Shown: one piece after another, positions 12,392-23,642 of the stretch
Numbering within the stretch: position 1 is the first letter of the stretch
Layout of the letters: every line of letters starts with the position of its first letter
Source: Toxorhynchites rutilus septentrionalis
Lineage: Eukaryota > Arthropoda > Insecta > Diptera > Culicidae
Reading direction: 5' to 3'
Length of the DNA: 64,000 nucleotides
NCBI RefSeq assembly: GCF_029784135.1
Contig: NC_073745.1
Coordinates: 283,506,493 to 283,570,492 of the forward strand
Made by a program: the position numbers and the translations under genes
Notes under the pieces: generated by a model
Seen by the model: only the letters and a program-made list of their open reading frames with translations
The model's database searches: none
Told to the model about the DNA's origin: nothing

Positions 12392-12394
12392 TAA

Positions 12395-13244
12395 CATAAT
12401 TATTTCAGTTCTTAAAATTGTCCAATCTCCGAAACGAATAAAATGAGATTTGAGCGTTTCTTATTGTTATATTTCTTAAATGAACCTAAAAACATTCAAA
12501 GAAAATAATCACGTCACGTTAATATCTAACAAATTCTTTAATTTTTAATAAAATTTAGAATTTTTTTCATAATTTTCAAATAAAGGTGTACACATCAGTA
12601 ATATCATTCGATAATATTACTAATGTATTAGAAATTTCAGCACGTTTAGGAAAACACTTTTTGAGTCATACCAAACTGTTTATTACTAAATTATCTCTAT
12701 TTCATATATTTAAATTCAACATAGGATAACATTAACGTTTTATTTCTCCATCATCTTATAATTTGTAAAAAAAACTATGGATGGGTTATGATATAACCGC
12801 AAGGTTGACGTAGGACTGCCGTTGGCTTAGTAATTATTTGTGTTTTTTTTTCAATTAGCAATAATCGCACTTCGAATGTTGCTCATTGGGTACGATATCG
12901 TCGCTGCGCAAAGCTGTTGATTAAACTAGTGAATGAATGATACAATTTACGAATTCAATTGCAAACAAATCCCAATTAAGGTCAATTCATGCATTATGGT
13001 AGTGGTTATCGCAGCAAATAGTTAACAACATTTTGCCTAATCATCAAACGGTATGCGTAGAAGTTCAGTGAGCTGGTGACATGAAGGGGCATGCAGTCTT
13101 GAATAACCGAGCCAAAGCGTTGCATTTGTACCCGATTTTGTAGACCGTGTAAGCAAAACGCATTCCGGATTGCAAAAATGCATGGGGGTATAAAAAGCAC
13201 TGCCGAGATTTGGGGCCTGTTTCTCGAATACACTACGAATACAC
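12395..13244. other. unassigned interval with one TATA-like site
   Basis: No protein-coding frame is supported. A strong TATA sequence, GGTATAAAAAGC, lies on the plus strand near 13184-13195, and a TTGACGTAGGACTGC motif near 12803 is related to the ends of the promoter-like modules. Confidence 0.35.
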
Positions 13245-13460
13245 TTCACGGTGGAAACGGAATGAAACGTATTCGCGATGACAACGGTACAGTGTCGACA
13301 TCTGGATACGAGATTAGTTTCCCACTAAACTTATCATTATCATATCAAATTATCTTCAGATGAAATTTTTGTATGAGATTATTACATCACATGAAGAAAA
13401 CAAAGTTTTCCACTCACATTGAATACCAGTTTGATACGAAGAAGTTAATTTTCATTGATG
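13245..13460 (+). repeat. dispersed repeat, uninterrupted copy
   Basis: This stretch, with landmarks TTCACGGTGGAAACGGAAT, GTGTCGACATCTGGATACG and AAATTATCTTCAGAT, matches 44545-44648 plus 46337-46460. At the second locus the match is split by the mariner at 44649-46336, so this copy shows the empty target. Confidence 0.7.
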
Positions 13461-13461
13461 A

Positions 13462-13728
13462 TTTCCCCAGGCTCCATGGTTTTGAAGTCTGTGTTAGAGA
13501 AACATTCCGATTTGCTAAAGCGCAAACGAGTACGAAAGTATCCGCTGCTTGCATCTACTTTGCAATGGCAGTTTCCCCAGACTCCATGGTTTTGAAGTCT
13601 GTGTTAGGGAAACATTCCGATTTGCAAAAGCGCAAACGAATACAAAAGTACCCGCTGCTTGTATTTATTTTGCAATACCGATTTTTCCTGTCTCCATGGT
13701 TTTAAAGTCTGTGTTGGGAAAACATCAA
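13462..13728 (+). repeat. tandem repeat, 110-bp unit, about 2.4 copies
   Basis: TTTCCCC(A/T)GNCTCCATGG recurs at 13462, 13572 and about 13682, spaced 110 bases, followed by TTTTGAAGTCTGTGTTAG. The first two units are about 90 percent alike by eye, and the third is partial and more divergent. The array lies just downstream (leftwards) of promoter-like module copy 2. Confidence 0.85.
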
Positions 13729-13742
13729 TTCATTCCTGCGAT

Positions 13743-14055
13743 GGTACCTCAATCGCTGTTCAATTATAACTGAGTAGATTTCCGAGTGGCGCTCGCTTAT
13801 ATACAGATTTGTGATTTCAATAGCCTGTTTTGAAAGAATTTCAAAGCTATTGAAAAAAGTTTTTGAATCAAAAAGTAACAAGTATATAACGCGTAGACAA
13901 TTTATCTTTCGAATGAAGTGTTTATCATACCATTTCGTTCAGTTGTTTAGGAGCTATTAACGCTTAAAATCTCGGTCTCCGGCGTAACGCTTTCGTTTTC
14001 GAAACTTTGATTTTACACCCCGGTATAGAAATGAAAGACGTAGTCCTACGTCAAA
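13743..14055 (-). promoter_or_regulatory. promoter-like repeat module, copy 2
   Basis: Homologous to 10680-11003. On the minus strand TATATAAGCG is followed by TCAGTT, whose A lies 32 bases downstream of the first T of the TATA box (+1 about 13771). That is the textbook spacing for an arthropod TATA/initiator promoter. It would drive transcription leftwards into the 110-bp repeats. The distal end carries the palindromic GACGTAGTCCTACGTC (about 14037-14052). Confidence 0.5.
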
Positions 14056-14095
14056 AAGGTTCATCATTTTTTCTTATTATCTTTCATATTATATT

Positions 14096-14096
<1 letters not shown>

Positions 14097-14175
<79 letters not shown>
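14097..14175. repeat. (TA)n tract at the outer left edge of the palindrome
   Basis: About 79 bases of TA, directly followed by a copy of the 147-bp unit that also flanks the palindrome centre. Confidence 0.95.
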
Positions 14176-14183
<8 letters not shown>

Positions 14184-14322
14184 GTTGTTGTTCTGCCATA
14201 TAAATTACTTCTAGTGAATATTTTGAATGTTGAATAAAAAATAACTAATGTATTGCAATACATGTGTGTTCAAATGTTTCATCGATCTATAAAATTAATT
14301 GATTATGATCGATGAAGGATAG
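14176..14322 (+). repeat. 147-bp unit, third copy, at the left junction
   Basis: Identical by eye to 32129-32275 and, inverted, to 31912-32058. It ends GATGAAGGATAG. At 14321-14322 the sequence switches from the unit to the left palindrome arm with a 2-base AG overlap. This third copy is what marks the left arm as the secondarily joined one. Confidence 0.85.
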
Positions 14323-14821
14323 CTAGAATATTACTAAGATTCAAAGAAGCATTATAAACCGATGCAACTATACCTGAAAGGTCGTGTATAGAAATAGTTT
14401 TTCCAGGATGGTTGAGAAGCCAATCGTTTTGGGAAATTGAGAGCTTTTGCTTGAAAGGGCCCATAACTGAAACATCCAGCAGTTGTAAGCGATTTGTGAC
14501 ATAAGGTAAAGAAGATACATGAATTGTGCAATTTTCTTGGCAATATTTAGTTGTTTCCAAAGTGCGAAGACTTTTTGATTGATTTTTGATTTTTTTAAAA
14601 TTTATTCGTTTACGTTGCTTTTTGCTACATTTTTCAAATGTTCCATAACATTGAGAAACAGTTTTCCCGTTATGCAACCGTTAGTTAGGAAATTAGCAAA
14701 GACAATGGACCTAGTTGGACCACCTAAGAACTGGAATCATGAAAACGTTCTATTAGAAACCAGTTCGATCGATCTTTCCATCTCATCTTCGTTGATTCCG
14801 GTTCTATCGGTTTTCTTTTTG
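14311..14821 (-). pseudogene. pogo/jerky-like transposase relic, truncated copy in left arm
   Basis: Inverted copy of the relic at 37500-38044. The frame carries LLDVSVMGPFKQKL and LLNHPGKTISIHDLSGI, corresponding to the LQPLDVxxFGPLK and HPGR...I blocks of DDE_1 (Tigger/jerky) transposases. It is cut at the palindrome's left junction, a few codons before the natural end. Confidence 0.75.
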
Positions 14822-15417
14822 TAGTTTCGAACCATAATTAGGTCTGAGAATCAGACTAAATTAATGTTTGTTAGTAAACAACAATCAAACCCAAATTTTA
14901 TGAGGTATTAAACAGTATCCGAATGTGCCCCACCACCATCCGAAGACAAATAATAATTTCATCTAATAAATAGACCTTTATTTCCCAGTTGTATGCACGT
15001 TTTTTTCATTTCATATTAATTACTAACTGAGGTGGTGTACTTAAATGTCTAAATCGTTCACAGAGGAATTAGGGAAATACTTACAACTTCAAGCTCAAAA
15101 GTTTCGAAACGTGTATGAAAAAGGACCCTGTGTTGTATTCGTAAGTAATAAACGACCAGGAGATGTCAGACCATATGACAGCTGTTGGTGGAAGGGCTGT
15201 TAGCTTACTTATATTTTTAATTTGGTTGAAAATTGTACCACTTAATTTTTACAAGCGCTGTCCGAAACTGCTCCCGTCCCCCTTTCATCTACCTAATAAT
15301 AGTCGGTGTCACATGGAAAAGGTGTTAATAGGATTCGAATAATACTTCAATAATAATTTTTAAGTAAAACTGTGGCTCTAAATCTTATTCCTAGTATGCA
15401 ATACTATGTCGTTGATT

Positions 15418-15740
15418 CTACACTCGACAAAAATTATGGGAACGGAGCGCGAAGTCGAAGTTTTTAAGTGATTTTAGAAACGCTGTAACTTTGTGAAAAA
15501 CCAACGCATGAAGATGGGATATGCAACTTTTTAAAGCTTTATTCAAAGCTTCAGGTTTTGAGATGTAATACTTGAATGCTTCTATCTTTTTGTGTGTATG
15601 TGTAGTGGATAACAAAATTGGAAAGAAAACAATCAATTTTTTCTGTTTTTTTTTAAAGATTTTGTAGATTAACACAGTGTTTTATCAACCAAATCAATAG
15701 TAAGTCCAATTAACCTTATCAATCAGCATTCACTTCAAAG
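15418..15740 (+). repeat. dispersed repeat in left arm
   Basis: Related to 460-760; mirrored at about 36580-36899. It begins beside ACTCGACAAAAATTATGGG, which may be a transposon terminus. Confidence 0.5.
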
Positions 15741-16953
15741 TTTTGAAAGTTTTTGAAAATTCAAATAAATTTTATACAAGACTCATTCATTCTGTTTATT
15801 GACTTTTGCTTACGATAACTATGGCCTTCCAGACATATTTTGTGCCACATAATTTCAATATGCAAAGAACATTAACCGATTTTATCACTGGGCGTTTTTA
15901 TCACATCTCGTTTATATCACTCTCGAATTTATCACTAAAAATGTTTCGTTTTTCGAAACATGTGAAATAATGTGAAAATTCTAATTCTTCGTTTAATTAT
16001 GAAACAAAACATGAGAATTGAGCAGAAAAAAATTTTTTAAGCATTTATACCAATTGTATTGATCAGCCGTATTCACGGTGCTTACGAAAATTTTCCTTGC
16101 TGTATAATTTGTAGCGTATACCGCCTATTTTTATTGAAAGCCTCTCGTATCACTTTGATAGGTTCAGAATATTTTTTTTTATTTTTATAGGTTTTGTCTG
16201 AGATGAGATGTGCCATTTCCCAAAATTGATCTGTGCAAGAGTATTTTATTTCGTCAAATGTCAAAGTTCCATTTCAAGATAGTCGGTAATATATTTTTTA
16301 TGGATTGACATTTGTATTTATTCATGTGTATCATCAAGAAGACAAGATAAGCTGAGTGAAAAAATAATCCAGCATAGCGCGTTTAGAATCAATTGGTGGT
16401 TTTTTTTTTAATAGCGGTTTTTGATGGTGTCCAACTATTTGAATGTTATAGAAAAGTGACCACCTCTAGGCCAAGATTTACGTGACCGAAGTAACTTGAA
16501 GAAAAAGCTGTACAACAACATATACCAGAAAGTAAAACGTAAACGAAAATATTAAAAATCTATGAATTGTTAGGTTTACGAAAAGGCTGAATATATAAAA
16601 AAACACAAAAAAGTCACAAAAAGTGTCGATTAAAAATATGCTACTGAAGATAAAATTTCTATGGTTTCAAATAATAAAACAAATCTATATTTTACTTCGA
16701 AGGAAAACACAGTAAGCTAGAAACGGCTGTATACATGTGGTTTCTCAAACAACGACACCTCAACATTTTTATTTCGTCTAAAGATATTCACTTGCAGGCT
16801 AAAAAGTAAGCACCTAATTTTGGAGAACCTGCGTTCAGTTCTGCCTTATTTTTTGAAGGAGGTCCGGTTGGTTCAAGTATAAAATTGCGACGAATTTGGT
16901 TCATTTATCAAAACATTGAAACATTACATTAACACATTTGGAGGTAAAATGGT

Positions 16954-17187
16954 TTGCAGGAATCAAAACTGACAAAATCTGATAATTGTTATGCCATCTT
17001 TGTTGTTTCGGATACTGATAATCTGCCATTGATGATAATTGGAAGATTGAAAAACTTTCGATGCTCCATTAAAACGACACTTTCAGTTTTCTATCGAGGA
17101 TCTCCAAATGCCTGGGTAAACCGGAAACTATTTTGTGAATGGTTCCAAAATCAGTTGCCGCGAAAGTGCGTTTTCAGCCGAAAATAA
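16954..17187 (+). pseudogene. Tigger/jerky-type DDE transposase fragment, left-arm copy
   Basis: The 77-codon frame includes LPLMIIGRLKNFRC and then FYRGSPNAWVNRKLFCEWF, matching the LPLxxIGKxxxPRCF...YRxxxxAWMT..F..WL part of the Tigger DDE domain. Flanking domain parts are absent in frame. An identical inverted copy lies at 35131-35364. It points the opposite way from the pogo relic in the same arm, so the two derive from different insertions or a rearranged one. Confidence 0.7.
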
Positions 17188-17305
17188 AACTACAACCTTA
17201 AGCCCTTTTTAATTTATTCACCATTGTGGGGATGAAATTTTCTCTGATAATAGATTGATACAAACTTTTTTTTTTCTATCGTCGAATGCAACATTTACTG
17301 CTCAA

Positions 17306-17942
17306 CTAGCTGACCCGGCAAACTTCGCCCCGCCCAACATTTGTTTTTTGTTATCAACACCTACAAACATTTACTAAGCGCAAGTTCATGAGTCCAATCG
17401 CAGAGCTGTTCATTGATTGATATTCTAATCGACCCCGTTGAATTTTCCTTTTACTATAAAATTCCTAGTACCAAAATTCATCATTATAATATCAGATTAT
17501 TTTCAGACACAATTCTCGTTCATGATTTTTCAACCACTTGCATATAACATGTTTCTCCGTTACATGAAATAAATGTTTGATACAGAAAATATGATAGAAT
17601 AAAGACAGACCCCTCCCCTCTTCCCTCTTAGAGAGTGGTGAGGAGTGACTATTCACCATTGAAACATTGTGTGTCCCCTAAAACTTTCGCATGCCAAATT
17701 TGGCATTTTCTTGATCAGTTTTCGAGTTATGCAGAAATTTGTGTTTCATTTGTATGACAGCTCACCCTTAGAGAGGGGTCTAACCACCGTGAAAACATTC
17801 ATTGCACTCCATCCATACACCAAATTTGGTTTCGTTTGCTTGATTAATTCTCGAGTAATGTAGAAATTTGTAATTCATTTGTATGGCAGCCCCCCCTTAG
17901 TGAGGGGGGAGGGGTTTCTATGTATATATATATATATATATA
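17306..17942 (-). mobile_element. Helitron-like repeat, left-arm copy (split by errantivirus 1)
   Basis: Read on the minus strand it ends GGGTCAGCTAG followed by T, as expected of a Helitron 3' end (CTRR before T). Inside are modules containing CAGAAATTTGTGTTTCATTTG and AG/GC-rich runs. The 5' side runs into a (TA)n tract that now holds errantivirus 1. It is mirrored at about 34363-35012 and related to 52499-53390. The superfamily assignment rests on the 3' end only. Confidence 0.45.
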
Positions 17943-18372
17943 AGTTAAAGAAGTTAGGCCTTTGGGAAGGTTTTTAAAAAATTATAAACGAACTACCTCA
18001 CTTGAACATCGAATTATGACTGACTTTATTCCTTACTAATTAGCCTGAGCTGAGTTCCCTAACGCGGCGTACGGTTATGCTGATTCTCCAGTTTGGTTCC
18101 GGTGAGCTCGATCGTGGTGGACTTCGACCTGGCCAAAGCGCTGAGCCTTAGGATTGTGTATCGAACGATAGGTCGATGTTTCGATGGGTCGTTGGTATCG
18201 ATGATGTTGACGGTGCAAATATTCAGGTCGATGCGCCGTCAATGATGATGCGCTGTTTGTTCATGTGTCGCCCGGAGAACTGATGCGTTAGCTCTATTGG
18301 AAGTGGGTCACCGCTGTTGTTCGGTGGTTAGTTGATCTGTTCGTGTAGTACATGGGGATGTGGGTGTTAACT
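17943..18372 (-). repeat. 3' LTR of errantivirus 1
   Basis: 430 bases, no difference seen from 25738-26167. The polypurine tract AGGGAGAGAGT (minus strand, 18373-18383) abuts it. Confidence 0.95.
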
Positions 18373-18443
18373 ACTCTCTCCCTAATGAAGATTCGTCTCG
18401 AATCTTAAGTTGTTTTCTTCGGAGGTACAATTCGATGAGGCTG

Positions 18444-20109
18444 CTAGAATTGAAACCGCTGTTGTTGATTGTTGCATAGATGAACTTCTGCGAGTATCGT
18501 TGAAGTTGTTTGTGCTGGGTTTTCTAGTGATTTGTCTTGTTGGGTTTGATCTGAGGAGAGGGAAGATGTCATGCTTTTTGTGTTAGCATAGGGTTTTACC
18601 TCTGTTGATACATTTCGTGGTGTGGTGTATACTCCAATATGTTTCTTCAGGCTCATGATTGCCAATCCTATGATCATGGCTGCGAGTGGAATCAGGAATC
18701 CAATCGTAGTATGTTGCAGTGTTATGTGGTCTCTTTGCAGTTTATGGATGTGGTCTCGGTTTTCAATTCTAAGCAGGTTTACTTGTTGCAGATCAGGTTG
18801 GTTGAAGATTACTGTTGGCTGAAAGTTCACTCCAATTGTTGAAATAGTTCTGATCTCGTGATGATTAATTGTCCTCTTGTCGTCGTATTTGCTTCCATTG
18901 ATTGAAACAGAGCAGTTTGGATATTTGATCAGTAGAGTTCCCGTTATCTGTCTCGATTTGATGTTGCAATTTGAATCCAGAAGAACGGATTTATCAGCGT
19001 TTCTCACGATCAGCGTGTGGTCGTCGATAGGCTTAATGTCCATTCCGATGCGATGTTCCTCGTAGGGGCAAGATGCGTTGATTCCTCTTAATGCGTTGTC
19101 GATACAACCGTCGCCTGTTAAGTTCGTGAGCTCCTGTCTTTGGCAAATTCTATAATTTTCAACAATTGTACATTCGTTATTTATTCCTAGTGTCAGTGTT
19201 TTACTCAGAACAGCTGAGTTGTAGGGTGTCGATATAATTCTGTTTTTTCTTGGTAATGTTTCAAATCTAATATATTGGAACTTTTCTGACATAAATATTG
19301 GGATCTTGATCACAAATATTATTTTTGTACTTTCATGATGTGTTTCTATACTAAGAAATTCATAAATTTGGTCAATATTGTTAATGTGAATATTTTGTTC
19401 TTCTAACTTTTCTAGTACAAACTCTGTTTCATTATTGTTTAATATTGCCCTAGATAAAATCCCTATTTTCGATAGTTGTACAATTTCAAAAATGTCTCTT
19501 AGTTGGTTGTTTAGTAGATCTAGATTGAAAAATAGATCGTGAACTATTCCTTTTAAATGATTTTCATATTCTGTGTTTACGTTATTGGCAATTCTCGATA
19601 TTCTTCTTAAAACCTCAATTTGGTTTTCATTTACGTGGCTAATTAAATTGTTAATTTTAGCTTCGAATTCCTGATTGATTCTGATTTGTCGGTTGTTGTT
19701 GTCAATAAGTGTGTTGGTTTTGGTTTTTGAATTTTCTATCGTTTGTCGGATTAATTGTAAATCGTCGTCGTCTAAATTGCCGGTCAATGATTTGATAAAC
19801 GTTCCTAATGGGTTTAAGAGTCCTCGTTTCTGTCGGTGTATGGGTTTCAACTGTTTGTAATTGTCGGAAATTTGTTTCATCCTAATGTCCAATGTTTTAA
19901 GGTATGGTTTCGTGAAATTTTGTCGTTCGAACTGGTGTAACGTATACTGGAGGTTGGTGAAACTACTTTCGAATTTTTCCAAATCCACGATGTGGAGATG
20001 GAAATGTTGAGATGTGATAATCTTCGCTTCTCTCTCGCTAAATGCTATTATTCCATCATGTCGTGAGAGGTCTGTTATCGTCACTTCTGCTGTAACATCA
20101 AGGGCTAAT
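18444..20109 (-). CDS. env: Env-like glycoprotein, errantivirus 1
   Basis: The frame is open from a splice-acceptor-like TTTCTCTATTCCAG just upstream of 20109 to the stop at 18444; from the GTG at 20084 it is 546 residues. Errantivirus env is translated from a spliced RNA, and no in-frame ATG with a signal peptide is visible here, so the first residues probably come from an upstream exon. A furin-type RQKR lies at residues 84-87 (GTG numbering), directly followed by a GLLNPLGTFIKSL fusion-peptide-like segment. A hydrophobic membrane span covers about 460-479, followed by a cytoplasmic tail, and several NxS/T sites are present. In the family this protein mediates membrane fusion of virus-like particles. 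Whether it is functional here is unknown; the frame is intact after the acceptor. Confidence 0.88.
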
Positions 20110-20153
20110 CTGGAATAGAGAAATATGTGAGTACTACTTTGGGTTTCGAGACG

Positions 20154-23100
20154 TCATTTTCTTTGACGTCTTATTTTTGTTTTATGTATCGTTCTTCCAT
20201 TCTGATCTTGGAAGGTTTTTGTGTTATCTCTTGCGATTTGATATCGTTTATACTTATCCTTTGTTTTACTTTTGACCCCTTGGCGCGCGACGTATACAGT
20301 TTCGTCCACTTCCAGTGATGGGTCAGCTTCCTTGTTTTTGTTGTGGTGCTGTAAATCTTGTTTTTGTTTTTTAATGAGAGCTAATGTTGCTTCATTGTAT
20401 ATTTCATTCCTTTTCCTAACAATTTCTTCAATGTTACTCGGTCTCACCTCTCCCTCTTTTATTCCAAAGAATACTTCTTTGGGTCGCATCTTGGTTGAAG
20501 AGTGAATAGTGTCGTTATAAAGTGCTACAGTGACTCTAAACAACTCTTTCTTACTTAATCCCTCATGTTTCGATCTACAACAGCGAAACATTTCTGCAAT
20601 TGTTGAGTGAAATCGTTCAACGATTCCATTCACTTCGCTTTTATTAGATGGTGTGAAATATGTTTCAATTCCTAGTTCTTCTAACATGCCTCTTACTTCA
20701 ACAGACTTTAGTGCTGGTTCATTGTCACTGACCAAAAGTCTGGGTATCCCATATGTTGAGAAGAATTTTGTCAGTCCTGAACGGACGTCAGGAATCGATC
20801 TCGATTTAATTGGAAAAAGCATTCCGAACTTCGATAATTTGTCTACCACGGATATGAACGTGTTTGGTTGACATATGAATATATCAACATGAACTATGTC
20901 TAGCGGCTTTTTAGGTATTGGAGTTTGGGCTAGGTTCAATTTATAAGGATGTCGCTCATATTTAGCAGTTTTACACGTATTGCACAATGTGACGTGTGTT
21001 CTAACTTTCCTTTTCATGTTCGGGAAGTAGAATTTCTGGCTGATAGCCATCAGATTTTCTTCGATGCCTCTGTGAGCTCTTGTATGTGTTGTATTTATGA
21101 CTTCATTCTGTTCTTCTTCAGTTTTTAAGTCAATTAAGAACTTTTGTGAAATAACTACTTTAAACGTTTTGACGCGAGAAAAATAGTTTTTATACACAAT
21201 TTGAAGGGTGTTGATGAGATTTTCTGGGCAGTAAATGCAATTTACTCTTTTAGGATCCATGAATTCTTTGAATATTCTTAGTAATATTGGTACACCAAAA
21301 TTCACTTTTGTAAACGTGTGTCTTAGGACTTTGGGAAAAACTTGTTCTCCGGTGGTCTCACTCTCAGTTCCATCTATTTTCAAAATGATCTGATTGGAAA
21401 AAGTGTTTACCGGTTTTTCGGTACATGCGATAAATTCCGAGTCATCGGTGTCTGCCGAATGTTGCGTAGCAGCGTCTGATGAAGAATCATTTTGTTCTTC
21501 ATTCAGATTTAAATTTTGGGGAATTCTAGAGAGGCCATCGGCAACGACATTTTGTTTTCCGGCACGATATCTTATATCGTAGGAATAGTCCATTAAAGCA
21601 ATCATCCATCTGGCAATTTTACTTGATGGATCTTTCAAGTTCACGGCGCAAGTAAGCGGCTTGTGATCTGTGTATAAAATGAATTTATTTCCGAAAAGGT
21701 ACGGTCGGAAATATTTGGTTGCCCAATAAATAGCTAGTAACTCCTTCTCAATAGTGGAGTACTTTTCTTCGGTTTGACTGAGTGTTCTCGATGCAAAAGC
21801 AACAGGTTTATCTCTTCCGATTGGACCTTGTGAGAGAACAGCTCCTATTGCGTATTTGGATGCATCTGTTGTCAATATGAAGGTTTTTTCGAAATCTGGG
21901 TGTATTAGAATAGCGCTGCTAGAAAGTATCTGTTTGCACTTGTTGAATGCTTTTAGAAATTCTGGAGTATGTTCTACTTTCTCATTTTTCCGAAGACATT
22001 GTGTTAGCGGTTTCGTTATCCGGCTGAAATCCTTTATGAATTTTCTATAGTATCCCAGTGTTCCTAAGAAGGATTTAATGTCCTTCTCGGTTTTGGGAAT
22101 TGGCCAATTTTGGATAACTTCAATTTTTTCTGGGTTTGGTTTTACACCTTCTTCATTCACCACGTGACCGAGGAAGGAGACCTCTTTCTTCAAAAATTCA
22201 CTTTTGTCGAGCTGTATTTTTAAGTTGGCTTTTTTAAGAGCAGCGAAAATTTTATTTAAGTTGTTGCAGTGTTCTTGTAAACTGCTGCTGAATACAATGA
22301 TATCGTCCATATACACTAGGCAGATAAATCCGGCTAGGCCTACCAGCACAGCATTCATTGTTCTCTGAAATGTTGCCGGGGCGTTTTTCAGCCCGAATGG
22401 CATTCTTAGATATTCGTAGTGGCCGTTCTCAGTTGAAAATGCAGTTTTTTGAATATCGTCTTTTTCCATCAGAATTTGGTGGAATCCCGAAGCTAAATCT
22501 AGGGTTGTAAAATATTTACTTCTCCCTAATTTATCTAGGATATCCGTGATATTCGGTATGGGGAATTTATCATCCACAGTTTTAGCATTGAGCTTTCTGT
22601 AATCAACGACGATTCTCCATTTTTGAATACCTGCAGCATCCGCTTTCTTCGGAACGACCCAAATGGGTGAATTCCATGGTGACGTAGAAGGACGAATTAT
22701 GTTTTCATCAAGCATTTTCTGAATTTGTTTGCCGACTTCCTCTTTATGGCAATGAGGATACCTATAGCTTTTCTGATACACAGGTATCTCATCATGGGTC
22801 AAAATTTTATGTTTCACAACATTAGTAGCTGTAAGGGGTTCGTTGTCGAGGTGAAAAATATCTTGATTTTCCTCAATGACATTGATCAAACTATTTTTCT
22901 CTTCTCTGTTTAAATGATCCAGACGAAGTTGGTCCATAAGTTTTCTGAATCTGTCAGGACGAGCTTCCAAAAAATTGAATTCGTTTTGCTCAACCAAGCA
23001 TTCAAAGTTATTAAGAGTGATCTCAAGTGGATAATCTAATGAAAGTGTTTGATTCTCAGTTGAACTGTTCTTGAGACTGACAATGGCTTTATGACCTACT

Positions 23101-23642
23101 GCTTGGTATAAACCAGCACATATGAAAAGGTTTGTATTGATTTCGAGATCATCTTCTAGTAAAAAATCACCTGATTGCTCGGAAACTGGTATCTCTATAT
23201 TATGAATGGTTTCTCTTGAAATTTCCTTTGAGAAAGGTTCTGGATGTTTTCTGAGCATCTGAAGTTTTGTTCCTAATATGGTTATGGAATTGTCATCTGT
23301 TTCAATCTTCGCTTTAAGTTCCTGAAGCGTTTCATACCCAATAAGGCCGTGGAAAAAATTATGAAAATCAAAAATATGAAATTTGAACGATTTATCAGTT
23401 AAGTCGGGAAATGGATTGAAGTCGACATATCGTTCAATTTTGTGAGTGCCTGAGATGTTGGAGACAACAGTTGGTGTAGGCAGCGCAAAGGATTTTTTCA
23501 CAAATCGGGGGCATAAATAATTTTTGTTAGCTCCCGTATCTATCAATAATTTCAATCCAAACCCTTGACGTGTGGGAATTTCCATGTAAGGGATGAAATT
23601 TTTTGAGTTTACCTGGGGAAATGGGATGTGCTTTCCAGTTGA
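20154..23642 (-). CDS. pol: Pol polyprotein (protease, RT, RNase H, integrase), errantivirus 1
   Basis: The frame is -1 relative to gag and is entered near the slippery heptamer at 23642-23648; the first internal ATG is at 23585 and gives 1143 residues used for numbering. Protease: DTG at 16-18. Reverse transcriptase: TLDLASGFHQ (D363) and YMDD at 425-428. RNase H: TTDAS (D574) and YTDHKPL. Integrase: H834, H838, C868 and C871 zinc ligands, then D901, D954 and E990 with the DD35E spacing. All key residues are present and no stop interrupts the frame. The stop codon is at 20154-20156. Domain order (PR-RT-RH-IN) is that of Ty3/gypsy elements. Confidence 0.95.
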   Translation of the reverse strand, partial: STGKHIPFPQVNSKNFIPYMEIPTRQGFGLKLLIDTGANKNYLCPRFVKKSFALPTPTVVSNISGTHKIERYVDFNPFPDLTDKSFKFHIFDFHNFFHGLIGYETLQELKAKIETDDNSITILGTKLQMLRKHPEPFSKEISRETIHNIEIPVSEQSGDFLLEDDLEINTNLFICAGLYQAVGHKAIVSLKNSSTENQTLSLDYPLEITLNNFECLVEQNEFNFLEARPDRFRKLMDQLRLDHLNREEKNSLINVIEENQDIFHLDNEPLTATNVVKHKILTHDEIPVYQKSYRYPHCHKEEVGKQIQKMLDENIIRPSTSPWNSPIWVVPKKADAAGIQKWRIVVDYRKLNAKTVDDKFPIPNITDILDKLGRSKYFTTLDLASGFHQILMEKDDIQKTAFSTENGHYEYLRMPFGLKNAPATFQRTMNAVLVGLAGFICLVYMDDIIVFSSSLQEHCNNLNKIFAALKKANLKIQLDKSEFLKKEVSFLGHVVNEEGVKPNPEKIEVIQNWPIPKTEKDIKSFLGTLGYYRKFIKDFSRITKPLTQCLRKNEKVEHTPEFLKAFNKCKQILSSSAILIHPDFEKTFILTTDASKYAIGAVLSQGPIGRDKPVAFASRTLSQTEEKYSTIEKELLAIYWATKYFRPYLFGNKFILYTDHKPLTCAVNLKDPSSKIARWMIALMDYSYDIRYRAGKQNVVADGLSRIPQNLNLNEEQNDSSSDAATQHSADTDDSEFIACTEKPVNTFSNQIILKIDGTESETTGEQVFPKVLRHTFTKVNFGVPILLRIFKEFMDPKRVNCIYCPENLINTLQIVYKNYFSRVKTFKVVISQKFLIDLKTEEEQNEVINTTHTRAHRGIEENLMAISQKFYFPNMKRKVRTHVTLCNTCKTAKYERHPYKLNLAQTPIPKKPLDIVHVDIFICQPNTFISVVDKLSKFGMLFPIKSRSIPDVRSGLTKFFSTYGIPRLLVSDNEPALKSVEVRGMLEELGIETYFTPSNKSEVNGIVERFHSTIAEMFRCCRSKHEGLSKKELFRVTVALYNDTIHSSTKMRPKEVFFGIKEGEVRPSNIEEIVRKRNEIYNEATLALIKKQKQDLQHHNKNKEADPSLEVDETVYVARQGVKSKTKDKYKRYQIARDNTKTFQDQNGRTIHKTKIRRQRK

